Position numbers and translations under genes: made by a program | Shown here: positions 11,301 through 19,211 of the stretch, in pieces | Numbering within the stretch: position 1 is the first letter of the stretch | How the letters are laid out: each line of letters begins with the position of its first letter | The notes under the pieces: generated by a model | The model's database searches: none | Told to the model about the DNA's origin: nothing | Seen by the model: the letters and a program-made list of their open reading frames with translations, nothing else | Source: SZUA-36 sp963727635 | Lineage (GTDB): Bacteria; Pseudomonadota; Gammaproteobacteria; Xanthomonadales; SZUA-36 | Reading direction: 5' to 3' | DNA: 64,000 nt | Assembly (NCBI GenBank): GCA_963727635.1 | Contig: CAVSHP010000015.1 | Coordinates: forward strand, 62,001-126,000

Positions 11301-11912
11301 CTGGATGAGGAGTCCAAGTGGGTCAATGTTTCCGACGGCGGCCACATTGAGAACCTGGCCGGCATCGAACTGTTGCGCAGACGTTGCAGGTACATCGTGA
11401 TTGGGGACGGTGAGGCAGACCCTGAACACCACTTCAATGGTCTCGCTATGCTGATGCAGACCGCCCGTATTGATCTTGGAATCCATATTGATATTAATGT
11501 CGACCCGCTTCGCTTGAATAAAAAAGGCCTGAGCAAGACGCACTGGGTGGTTGGGAGGATCAGCTACCCCGAGGAAGATGAGAAGGGCTACCTGTTATAT
11601 CTAAAGTCATCTGTCACCGGTGATGAAGACGAGGTGATCAAACGTTACCGAAGTACACATCCGGCCTTTCCACACGAGAGTACGGCGGACCAGTTTTTTG
11701 GCGAGGGCCAGTTCGAGGCATACCGAAGTCTTGGCCAGCATATCGGCGAAAGTCTTTTTGAAGCTGCAGAAAACGATGCCCAGTCGGAGACCCATGATCA
11801 AGAATTTGAAAATGAAGCGGGTGATGATACAAGCTTGAACAGCGATGACAAAATGACGTTCGCCGATCTGGAAAAGTGGTTCAGGGTGCTGGCGTCAAAG
11901 CAACAGGCTTAA
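8397..11912 (+). CDS. Large polytopic membrane protein with C-terminal patatin-like phospholipase domain
   Basis: A 1171-residue protein. The first ~300 residues hold about seven hydrophobic segments (for example near 53-77, 92-112, 139-160, 202-225, 238-262 and 280-300), and another membrane segment lies near 583-602. The C-terminal third (from about residue 815) is a patatin-type hydrolase: oxyanion loop GIGFSGGGIRSATLNLG, nucleophile serine in STVSGGGYLGSS, and catalytic Asp in VSDGGHIENLAG. It probably acts on lipids at the inner membrane. Residues about 310-365 form a lysine/asparagine-rich insert encoded by AT-rich DNA, with the near-repeat KEINQNKEINQNK. It stands alone between sufS and a convergent gene. 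No clear ribosome site is visible before ATG 8397. Confidence 0.8.
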   Translation: MKEEEVFRINVEPGEFPFPILDGPVESRYLTWIRNNANYMAVRGFLDYMRAIGVLLRGIVINFVVLLPFALLVSFAIAWWYQSADPFALTTKMLILATVVVLLYPLLTPLWNIFRHRRRLETGSDSSVKPRSRLEQLFGILLLTVLAVAAFESLAAFLEPFHNFISERYINWKGFLSIMSAALAIFASTDKLLAALGGIARQLAMVAIGALGVLVPLFFILRVSDYLVFNPPTWSDDIIKAMLVIPGIMIMTIVIAWSMLFIGWIRSRFSKTSHVFTFRDVSKMSLFFLILILVLGLIIFEFNEGESKNIDFSKGAYSFLVDIKKNKKEINQNKEINQNKNGIFDKISDYIKQKVLRKGEKSKANLSLVGKNDINEDLKKLFADAGKKPYPPKLRQLFNRLRELPRTDNIIDTALYTELPADKQLQRLNIYATYSPQIEQQVELIKSLSAEKKEDQIKLLERLVESVPLLRLLEPKEMSSLAESVVNTAHDFPGWGPGMPYESYLLCNLDDELCPVAGQIFQDFSRTYEAQPELGYTYRWNDLIADFNSAYQELALGAIYQKKDYPYLFNTSAAKEIRRQSLKLNAILLLLFAVPLWLITRYTVDINLTSIHGLYRDRLASAFLVGADTKGDVDIEKDLDLAEICRHEAGSVAPYHLINVALNLQGSKSMGVRDRQSDFFVFSKKFIGGFRTGYCRGETMELFFPQMSLSTAMAISAAAASPNMGRATSPALVVIMTLFNIRLGYWLPNPKRLETWLYKQKGAGGKAGGYVFKDVFAEELIEVSRRWENAYENPERYQSSEYRPTIEHSLVGIGFSGGGIRSATLNLGITQALHKRGIFKHIDYMSTVSGGGYLGSSISALMRQNTKTESETSGTVDVSRSEGGEFTVSVTPAKKAFSFLRSTQGDRQPRVYEYANFANLAVKQGDRVRKGYRLLNPNEAVDANNLSFSRYYHWRVRPSALLKEIAGKLDEESKWVNVSDGGHIENLAGIELLRRRCRYIVIGDGEADPEHHFNGLAMLMQTARIDLGIHIDINVDPLRLNKKGLSKTHWVVGRISYPEEDEKGYLLYLKSSVTGDEDEVIKRYRSTHPAFPHESTADQFFGEGQFEAYRSLGQHIGESLFEAAENDAQSETHDQEFENEAGDDTSLNSDDKMTFADLEKWFRVLASKQQA

Positions 11913-11983
11913 GTATTAAGGAACCTCTGATTAATTTTGCACGGAGCGCGCTTCCGTCATGCAAGTTGACCTGTTGATGTCTG

Positions 11984-13651
11984 TTATTTCTGGAAAATTT
12001 CGCGATAGAGTTTTTCCATCGACCTGGCGAAGGCAAACGTATCACAGGCTTTAGAAACCATCAGGCGATCCCGCATATTCTGACGCAGGCTTGCCAGATT
12101 TTCGTGATCGCCTGCAAGCTGCGTGGCGAGACGAATATATCCGGGTACGTCCTGCGCCACCATCTCGTCCAGGCCTGCGGCACGCAGTAATGTTGCGCTG
12201 GTCCTGGAAACCCAACGGTCTCCCCAGTAAGTGACCACCGGCACACCCTGCCAGATGGCCTCGGTCGTCGTGGTGCCGCCGTTGTATGGAAAGGCGTCCA
12301 GTGCTATGTCGATTCGACTGTATGTTTCGAGGAACTTGAAATGGGGCGCGGGCCCTTCCAGTGAAATGCGTTCCGCGACAATTCCCCTGTCGGCGAACTG
12401 CGAGCGCAGATATTCCTGGTTTGAATTTTTACCAAGGAAGGCATTGCGTAGCAAAAGCCGGCTGGCTGGCGAGGTTTTCAGGATCTGACACCAGCTTTCA
12501 ATGACGTTTTCGGTGATCTTGTACTGTGAAATCAAACTGCCAAAAGTAATAAAGCCATTGTTGATACAGGGTGGTTCCGACACCTCGGGCACGTCATAAG
12601 CCACTGAAAAAGTCAGGTAAGAACCCGGTACACGGGCGATCTTCTCGGTGTAGCAGGGCTCCTCATTTTCAGGGATAACACAGTCGTCGCCTATCAGGTA
12701 ATCAAAACAGTCAAACCCTGTCGTTGCATACATGTTAAACCAGCCAACGGCCAGCGGAGCGGGTCTCCTCAGGAACACGGGAAATCGTTCCGGGTAGCTG
12801 TATCCGTTCAAGTCCACGAGGATATCGATCTCAAGAGCGGCGATTTTAGCGGCGGCCTGCTGATTGGAGAGCTCACTGATATCGTGAAAACAGTCCCCCG
12901 GTTTGAGGAATTTTTCGATTGCAGGTGACAATTCTGTGCGGTCCGAAAACAGGTGAATCTGAAATTTTTCCCGGTCATGCTGACCGATTAAGCCCCAAAC
13001 CGGTTTCATCCAGTTTTCCTTGTGGAAAAACGCGGAGACATAGCCGATATTTAAACAGGTTTTATCCTTGTCTTTTTTAACAGCGTGAGCTTTTCGCTTG
13101 TCCCCTTCGGACTTCATAAGACTCTCTGCCCATTTCCTGCGTTCCGCCAATACGGTCTGATTTGACGCCGATGGGCACCCTGGAATGGCTATCGCAACAT
13201 CATGCCGGGTCGCTTCGAAGCCGAGAATCACCGATTTTTGAAAACTCTGGTAGGCCAGGTCGGCCTGTCCTGTTTCGTGCAATGAACGCCCGAGGTTGTG
13301 ATGGGCGATCGCCAGTTTCGGGTCCAGCTCGATCGCCTTGCGATAATATTTGAGTGTGGCGGCATATTCCTGCATCTGCGTGTATGACATGCCCTGGCCA
13401 AACCAGCCGTGGACCGAGCCCGGGTCCAACTCCACCGCCTTTTGGAAAAAACTCAGCGCATCTGCCGGGCGGTCTTCCCCCAGCCGTTGCTCCCCAAGTG
13501 CGCAACAGAGTTCAGGACTATTGATTGCCGCGGGATCAATTTCCGGTGTGTCCCCCGAGATTTCTCTTCTAAGTGCGCTGGCGAGTTTTTTTGTTGGTTT
13601 CATGCGGGGCATTTTATCAGGAAGAAATTGGCATTTCGTACTGACGCTCAT
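11984..13651 (-). CDS. TPR protein with O-GlcNAc transferase (SPINDLY/GT41-like) domain
   Basis: About 555 residues from the ATG at 13651; alternative starts at 13612 and 13603 are equally possible since none has a strong ribosome site. The N-terminal ~150 residues hold at least three tetratricopeptide repeats (ALSFFQKAVELDPGSVHGWF, then TLKYYRKAIELDPKLAIAHH, then AYQSFQKSVILGF). The remainder is a GT41 catalytic region with DILVDLNGYSYPERF, FGSLISQYKITENVIESW, RNAFLGKN and the nucleotide-sugar site GGTTTTEAIWQGVPVV. Bacterial members are soluble glycosyltransferases of mostly unknown acceptor. It lies convergent to the patatin-like gene and divergent from a CDP-alcohol phosphatidyltransferase. 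Confidence 0.85.
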   Translation of the reverse strand: MSVSTKCQFLPDKMPRMKPTKKLASALRREISGDTPEIDPAAINSPELCCALGEQRLGEDRPADALSFFQKAVELDPGSVHGWFGQGMSYTQMQEYAATLKYYRKAIELDPKLAIAHHNLGRSLHETGQADLAYQSFQKSVILGFEATRHDVAIAIPGCPSASNQTVLAERRKWAESLMKSEGDKRKAHAVKKDKDKTCLNIGYVSAFFHKENWMKPVWGLIGQHDREKFQIHLFSDRTELSPAIEKFLKPGDCFHDISELSNQQAAAKIAALEIDILVDLNGYSYPERFPVFLRRPAPLAVGWFNMYATTGFDCFDYLIGDDCVIPENEEPCYTEKIARVPGSYLTFSVAYDVPEVSEPPCINNGFITFGSLISQYKITENVIESWCQILKTSPASRLLLRNAFLGKNSNQEYLRSQFADRGIVAERISLEGPAPHFKFLETYSRIDIALDAFPYNGGTTTTEAIWQGVPVVTYWGDRWVSRTSATLLRAAGLDEMVAQDVPGYIRLATQLAGDHENLASLRQNMRDRLMVSKACDTFAFARSMEKLYREIFQK

Positions 13652-13837
13652 TTTTTGTTTCCGTTTTGAAAATTTGCCAAGCGTGCAGCATGTGCCTGGC
13701 GAACCGCCATGATATTTCTGCCGGAGCTTCTTTGCCCATGATTGCCGCACTGTCTATAATCCACGCTTCGATCATTACCGGACCTGGCAAATGTCGCCCG
13801 GCATCACGAACCTGAATCCACTGATTTCCAATACGGT

Positions 13838-15049
13838 ATGACCATTTACGCGCTTGTTTTTGATATTTCCAAGATACACATTTGGGGTCTGGATGCCGGG
13901 CAACGGCTGCGCAGGCAACTTGGTGAAATCGGCAAGAAAGGCGATTATGGCCTTGGGTCCGTAAGCTGGGTCGAGCATGCCGGTGACCTGCCGACGGCGG
14001 GCCGGGTGCTGTTGTTCAACGGCAGTTTCGTGTTTGAAAGCCGCACCATCGAGGCTGTCCTTGCGAGATCCAATTGCATTCTGCAATACGAGGGCAGGGC
14101 AGTTGCCGCCTTTGTTGACGCAGACCGGGCGGCGGTGGTCGCCCTGCATATGCAGAAACACGTGCCCGGATTACCGGCTGGCTATACCGTCATCAGTACC
14201 GATGATCTGACGTCATTTGATACCAATCTGCGCCGGGCAACCAGGCCCCTGCTGGAACCGGTTTCGCCCGACCGCAAGCGTCAACTGGAAAACAAGTTAT
14301 ATGGTAATGCTTACCGTGGAATTACCGACCTGGTAACCAAGTTTGTCTGGCCGCGACCCGCAAAGCAGGCGGTCCGTGTCTGCGCAAACCTGGGTATCAC
14401 CCCGAACATGGTCACCACGGTCGGATTATTGCTGGTCATCGCGGCGTCATTCCTGTTTTATTATCGTTTTTACGGCTGGGGTCTGCTCGCTGGCTGGCTC
14501 ATGACCTACCTCGATACGGTCGACGGCAAACTGGCCCGCGTGACCATTCGTTCCAGCAAGTTCGGTCACTTGTACGACCACCTGATTGACCTGATACACC
14601 CGCCGTTCTGGTACATCATCTGGGGTGGCTCACTGCTCGGCTTCAACGGTGTGATGGGTCTGAGTTTTGACCAGATGTCCTGGGCGATCGTGTTTGCCTA
14701 TGTTTCCGGGCGGGTCGTCGAAGGGATTTTTCCGTTGTTGGGAAGTTGCGAGATTTTTACCTGGCGACCCATCGATGCCTGGTTCAGACTGGTCACCGCG
14801 CGGCGTAACCCCTGTTTGATCCTGCTCACCGTGAGCCTGCTGGCAGGCCGGCCTGACTGGGGCTTCATCGCGGTCGCATTCTGGACCGTATTGACCACGC
14901 TCATCCTCAATCTACGCCTGGCCTACGCCGCGATTTACCGGCTCAGGCACGGACCATTGAGTTCGTGGCTGAGCAAAGATGATGTTGCAACCGGACCGCA
15001 CGCACGTTCCTACGCCATCTTCGGGGCAACCACCGTTGCCGATGAATAA
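13838..15049 (+). CDS. CDP-alcohol phosphatidyltransferase with N-terminal extra domain
   Basis: A 403-residue protein. The C-terminal ~220 residues form an integral-membrane CDP-alcohol phosphotransferase domain with the full signature D-x2-DG-x2-AR-x8-G-x3-D-x3-D, seen as DTVDGKLAR then FGHLYDHLID, and several hydrophobic helices. The N-terminal ~150 residues are soluble, include FNGSFVFESRTIEAVLARS, and vaguely resemble a nucleotidyltransferase-like domain. Such fusions can make and then use an activated alcohol, but I cannot assign substrates. The gene is 57 bp upstream of a polysaccharide flippase on the same strand, which suggests a role in phospholipid- or phosphate-linked glycan assembly. 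Confidence 0.78.
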   Translation: MTIYALVFDISKIHIWGLDAGQRLRRQLGEIGKKGDYGLGSVSWVEHAGDLPTAGRVLLFNGSFVFESRTIEAVLARSNCILQYEGRAVAAFVDADRAAVVALHMQKHVPGLPAGYTVISTDDLTSFDTNLRRATRPLLEPVSPDRKRQLENKLYGNAYRGITDLVTKFVWPRPAKQAVRVCANLGITPNMVTTVGLLLVIAASFLFYYRFYGWGLLAGWLMTYLDTVDGKLARVTIRSSKFGHLYDHLIDLIHPPFWYIIWGGSLLGFNGVMGLSFDQMSWAIVFAYVSGRVVEGIFPLLGSCEIFTWRPIDAWFRLVTARRNPCLILLTVSLLAGRPDWGFIAVAFWTVLTTLILNLRLAYAAIYRLRHGPLSSWLSKDDVATGPHARSYAIFGATTVADE

Positions 15050-15106
15050 TCATGCCGGATGGCATAAGCGGGTCATCATGATTATTCCAATACGGTCAGA
15101 TCGCTG

Positions 15107-16387
15107 ATGCCAAAGACAAACGCACAGCGGGTGTTCAAAAATTTTGGCGTGGTATTACGTGGCCGTGGTATTGCCGCCGTATTCAACATGGTTGCACTGG
15201 CCTTGATGGCACACGTCCTGTCACCGGTGGAGTTCGGCCTGGTTGTTCTGCTGCATACCTATGTGCTGGCCATACGCGGATTTCTGAATTTCAGAACATT
15301 CGAAGCGGTTGTCAAATACGGTGTTCCACTGCATGCGAGCGGCGATGAAGATGGGCTCAGAAGACTGCTCCGGGTTACCACCAGCGTTGACGTTCTTTCC
15401 AGTATTGCGGCCACTATGGTAGGTATTGGCGCGGCCTCGATTACCGGCAAATTCCTGCATTGGGACGCCCACATGGTCATGATCGCCACGCTTTACAGCC
15501 TGGTCATGTTGAGCTCCGCCATCGGTACGCCAAACGGTGCATTGCGTTTGTATGACCGCTTCGATGTCCTCGGCACCTGGTACACGATCAGCCCGGTGGT
15601 CCGCTTTGCAGGGGTCGTCATCGGCTGGTTTTTTGACGCGGATATGCTGGTGTTTGTCGCTATTTGGGCGCTCGCCTTTGTATTGGAAAATGGCTGGATT
15701 TATATGCGTGGGCACCGGGAGGTCCATCAGCACATGCCTGGATCGATCTGGCGGGGTTTCCGTCCCCGGGAACTGCTTGAGACGAGTCCGGAATTCCGTC
15801 ATTTTCTGGGTGTAATTTACTGGCAGACGAACGTCGACCTGGCGCCAAAACATCTCGCTGTGTTGCTCGCGGGTAACCTGCTGGGTCCCGCCGGTGCCGG
15901 TATGTTTCGCCTGGCCAATGATTTTTCCACGGTTCTGAGCAAGCCGGGTCTGTTGTTGCGCGAGGTTCTGTTCCCGGACCTGAGCCGAATGTTGCACAAC
16001 AAGGAAGCGGGTTTTCACGAGCTGGGTTTACGCGCGGTGCAGATAGCCGCTGCTGCCGGCCTGTTGCTGGTGGCCCTGTCCATTCCTTTGGCAGCGCCGA
16101 TCCTGGGTATCGTCGGGCCCGACTACACACCGGCTGCACCCTTGCTGACATTGATGTTGCTTGCCGGCACATTTGAACTCGCCGGTTCACCGCTACGGGC
16201 AGCTGCTTATGCCCTGGGAGGTGCTGGCAGCGTGCTGCGTATTTACGCTTTGAGTTCAGTCATTTACCTGGGCCTGTTTTATGTTTTCACGCTCCCATTG
16301 GGGCTGATCGGGCCGGGTATTGCGGCCAGTATCGCCGGCGCCCTGACACTGGCGAGATTATTGTTGCTGGTGCGAAGATTCCAGTGA
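15107..16387 (+). CDS. Polysaccharide/lipid-linked oligosaccharide flippase (MATE/Wzx-like)
   Basis: A 426-residue polytopic protein that starts with NFGVVLRGRGIAAVFNMVAL and contains roughly 12 hydrophobic helices, the pattern of MOP-superfamily polysaccharide exporters. The segment LANDFSTVLSKPGLLLREVL followed by FPDLSRM resembles the conserved central motif of Wzx/O-antigen translocases. It would move undecaprenyl-linked glycans across the inner membrane. The last 18 codons (16334-16387) have a diverged second copy at 17561-17614, just after the next gene. Substrate is unknown. Confidence 0.8.
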   Translation: MPKTNAQRVFKNFGVVLRGRGIAAVFNMVALALMAHVLSPVEFGLVVLLHTYVLAIRGFLNFRTFEAVVKYGVPLHASGDEDGLRRLLRVTTSVDVLSSIAATMVGIGAASITGKFLHWDAHMVMIATLYSLVMLSSAIGTPNGALRLYDRFDVLGTWYTISPVVRFAGVVIGWFFDADMLVFVAIWALAFVLENGWIYMRGHREVHQHMPGSIWRGFRPRELLETSPEFRHFLGVIYWQTNVDLAPKHLAVLLAGNLLGPAGAGMFRLANDFSTVLSKPGLLLREVLFPDLSRMLHNKEAGFHELGLRAVQIAAAAGLLLVALSIPLAAPILGIVGPDYTPAAPLLTLMLLAGTFELAGSPLRAAAYALGGAGSVLRIYALSSVIYLGLFYVFTLPLGLIGPGIAASIAGALTLARLLLLVRRFQ

Positions 16388-16747
16388 ATCTCAGTGTGCG
16401 GGATTGTGGAAGCACCATTCAGGTGGTCGCTTGACGTGTAATAAATTGATCTGTAGAAGTGCGTGTGTTCGATGGAGACCTGGCGGTATCCTGGTCCTGG
16501 CATGGCACCAGCTCAGGTAAATGTTGAGTCCGGCATCATGGTAAAAGCTGCCCGGTGTTTGTAGGATAGCGATTAAATGTGGCTGTCTTGGCTTTTTTCA
16601 GGCTTTCCGAAGGCAGGCTTGATGATACGCTGAAACCAAGGTTTTATGAGTCAGCAGGAATTACATTGACACAGAACTCTAAACACCCTCGAACAGATTG
16701 TTGGTAGTCGTGCTGTATCCAACTACCGCAAACTTATCGGCCCTGAT
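16388..16747. other. Intergenic stretch before the DUF5672 gene
   Basis: No independent gene is recognised in these 360 bp. Reading back from the GTG start at 16748, the same frame stays open to a TGA at 16667-16669. Beyond that stop, still in phase, it reaches an ATG at 16646 (MSQQELH). The stretch between the TGA and the GTG reads like coding sequence (NTLEQIVGSRAVSNYRKLIG), so the real gene may begin upstream, with the TGA being an error or a true disruption. Confidence 0.4.
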
Positions 16748-17557
16748 GTGACCACGGCACGGCACACTGATCTCACCATCGTTGCCATCTTCGGGCACAA
16801 CGATGGCACCAGCGTCATTCCCAGTCTCGTAGAGAGCCTGGAGCAACTGCCGGGGAGTAAAGGTCTTGTCATATCGACTGCCAGACCACAGAGCCTGCCA
16901 GAGCATATCCAGTGGATGCAAACAGGGCCGTTGAATCATTATCAGTACTCGATGTTCTGTATGTACGCGTTGCAGCACTATATAGAAACTGGGTATTGCC
17001 TCATTGTGCAGGACGACGGCTGGGTTCTGAACGGGAACAACTTCACAGACGTTTACTACGAGTACGATTACGTCGGTGCACCCTGTCACCTCGGTCTGCA
17101 AGGTGACAAGGCCTATCCGTCCTTTTCCTGGACAAAACTCGATAACCCCATCGTCATCCAGAACGGCGGCTTCTCCCTGCGCTCGCGCAAGTTTCTGCAA
17201 GCCCCATCCCGTTACGGCATCATCCACAAACAGGCTTCTGCCGCCCCTTTCTGGAACGAGGATGTGCAGCTCACCGGTTTGCTGAGATCGGCACTGGAAG
17301 CCAAGGGCGTGAGGTTTGCGCCCAAGCACGTCGCCAAGCAATTTGCGGTAGAGTATTTGGGGCCGGACTTCCACAACGATCTGGATTTCGACAAGCTTGT
17401 GGGGCATCACGCGGAAAGCCGTAAACTCATTGGCCGCAAGACCATTGCCTGCACACTCTCACCCCAGACGGCCAGCAAGGTCTACAGGGAAATGGAATTC
17501 CTGACGTTCTTGCAACGTATCGGCTACAGAATTGAATATCGTCAATCCCAAGCATGA
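16748..17557 (+). CDS. DUF5672 family protein (glycosyltransferase-like)
   Basis: A 269-residue protein from a GTG start. The central region CLIVQDDGWVLNG and YEYDYVGAPCHLG matches the DUF5672 pattern (V-Q-x-D-G-x-x-L-N ... YDYIGAP), and NGGFSLRSRKFL with WNEDVQL is the family's second conserved block. DUF5672 proteins occur in glycan clusters and look like GT-A glycosyltransferases, with the acidic DD/DG motif as metal site; this is inference. It lies downstream of the flippase on the same strand. A 3' stump of a second flippase gene follows directly. The true start may be upstream (see the preceding stretch). Confidence 0.7.
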   Translation: MTTARHTDLTIVAIFGHNDGTSVIPSLVESLEQLPGSKGLVISTARPQSLPEHIQWMQTGPLNHYQYSMFCMYALQHYIETGYCLIVQDDGWVLNGNNFTDVYYEYDYVGAPCHLGLQGDKAYPSFSWTKLDNPIVIQNGGFSLRSRKFLQAPSRYGIIHKQASAAPFWNEDVQLTGLLRSALEAKGVRFAPKHVAKQFAVEYLGPDFHNDLDFDKLVGHHAESRKLIGRKTIACTLSPQTASKVYREMEFLTFLQRIGYRIEYRQSQA

Positions 17558-17560
17558 ACT

Positions 17561-17614
17561 GCGGGTGCGCTGACGCTGGGGCGGTTGCTGTTACTGGTGC
17601 GTAAATTCAAATAA
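17561..17614 (+). pseudogene. 3' stump of a second flippase gene
   Basis: Eighteen codons ending in TAA encode AGALTLGRLLLLVRKFK. The complete flippase gene ends AGALTLARLLLLVRRFQ at 16334-16387. The two match at 14 of 17 residues, and many DNA differences are synonymous, so this is the tail of an old paralogue rather than a fresh duplication. The stump begins three bases after the DUF5672 stop codon, with no start of its own, so the rest of that gene has been lost or replaced. Confidence 0.75.
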
Positions 17615-17659
17615 ACGCGGGCACCTGTTGTTTACGCAATGTACGCAAGCGGTTAAAGA

Positions 17660-19211
17660 TCACTCCATATTCGCGCGGTTGTCAAACAACGGCTCGAGTG
17701 CGCCGTGGTCGTGCGAACCGACGTCGGTTTCGCGGTCGAGAATGGCGACCGTGCGTCTGAAAAGTTCATTGGCCTGATCAGGTGAGTTGCCGATACAGGT
17801 CATGCCGATCTTGCCATACTGCGACAGCGCCCCGATCATGTAGAACAGCACCCCCGTACCGCTGTCGGGCTGGTAATGGATCTTGTTGCTGATGCTGATA
17901 TCAAACAGGTCTTCGGGTAACAACCCCCGGTAACCGGGTGACTTCAGGTTATCGGTTGCGCTGTAGAATTTCTCCTGACCGGTGGGTGCGTAATAAATAC
18001 CGGTTTCCGGGTTCAGCTCGCCGGCGGTCAGAAACTCCAGGGCGTGGAATGGTGGGGTCGTACCGCCCATGCGCAGGTTGATTTCCAGGGCATGTGATTG
18101 CCAGCTGCCGCCATGCGGGCGGGTCAGCAGGAAGTCGATGCCGAAACGGCCGATCACACCTTTTTTGCCGAGTACGTCGCCAATTCGCAGGGCCTGCTCC
18201 TGGATCATCGGGCGATACGCCTCGCGCGCAGGAAAACGGCAGCCGAGGTAGACCTGGCCGGTTTTGCCACCCAGCACCTGTTCGTGGCTGGAGACAAGGA
18301 CGGCCTTGCCGTCCGGGTGGATACGCATCTGTACACTGGGGGAACGGACCTCTTCCGCCTCGATCATTTCCTCGACAATTCCGCCCATCTGCTCGAACTT
18401 GCGCAGGAAGGAACTGATGGTTTCGCTTGCCGATGACCATTCCAGTTGCAACAGCGACTGGCGCACGGCACGCCGGGTCGGTTTTTGTGGCAGGGTAGGT
18501 GAAAACCCCGTTACCCTCACCGGAGAAGCCTTCGTTGATCTTGACGACAGCGCGACGGATATCCGGACGGATTTCGGCCAGCTGGCAAAGCGCGCTGACC
18601 ACTTCTTCCTCGGAATGGAGGTCCTCGAATCCGGCCGGATGCGGGACATTGGCCGCGGCGAACGTCTGCCGGCTTCCCGACTTGGTGCCCAGCGGCAGCA
18701 ATACCGGATCAACGCCGTTTAAGGGTATCCCCAATTCCAGCGCCAGGCGCCGTTCCAGCATGGTGGTGTTATAGCAGGTCAGGTAGCCGGGGCCGTGTTC
18801 CTTGATCCAGCTGCGCAGGCGCTTGATCACCCGCGGCCGTTCCAGGACCTTCTCGGTCAGGGGGCGGTTGCTGTTGTCGTAAACACACAGCATCTCCAGT
18901 CGTCGCTTGGCGTGGGCGGCAGGCACACCGATCAACAACTGCAGGTAATAGTCGACCACGTCGGGATGAACCGGTTGGCTGGTCACATAGATCAGCCGGG
19001 CGTTGGGGTTACGCAGGCGGATCAACGCAAACATCAGGCGTTCTTCGTAAAACGATGCGCCCTGGACCTTGCTGAGTTCCTCCTGGTCAACGCTGAGTGA
19101 GGGGATGATCAGGGATGTATGTGCAAAACTGTCGTCTTCGCGGATCGAAGACCAGATCGGCAGCAGTTTTTTCTGCAGCAGGGTAAATTCGTTGTCTGTA
19201 TCAGGCAGCAT
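17660..19211 (-). CDS. Peptide ligase PGM1-related ATP-grasp protein (frameshifted)
   Basis: About 516 residues once an extra base near 18492-18496 is removed. The N-terminal pre-ATP-grasp region has IIPSLSVDQEELSKVQGA, FYEERLMFALIRLRNPNA and IYVTSQPVHPDVVDYYLQ. The ATP-grasp core has LGTKSGSRQTFAAANVPHPA and VVKINEGFSGEGNGVF; the second frame carries FGIDFLLTR and ALEINLRMGGTTPPF with the Mg-binding E-x-N. These segments match proteins annotated as PGM1-related peptide ligases (PGM1 makes the peptide bond in pheganomycin). It would form an amide bond from a carboxylate and an amine using ATP. Its start overlaps the end of the next ATP-grasp gene by 11 bp, so they are surely cotranscribed. 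Confidence 0.8.

Noticed and set aside
11930..11960. The sequence AAGGAACCTCTGATTAAT after the patatin-like gene resembles the ends of some IS5-type elements.
   Set aside because: No matching inverted end, transposase remnant or target duplication is visible nearby, so the likeness is not enough for a mobile-element call.
16667..16669. TGA in the upstream extension of the DUF5672 frame as a selenocysteine codon.
   Set aside because: There is no sign of a SECIS-like hairpin just after it, and the position near the N-terminus of a glycosyltransferase-like protein is not a known selenoprotein context.
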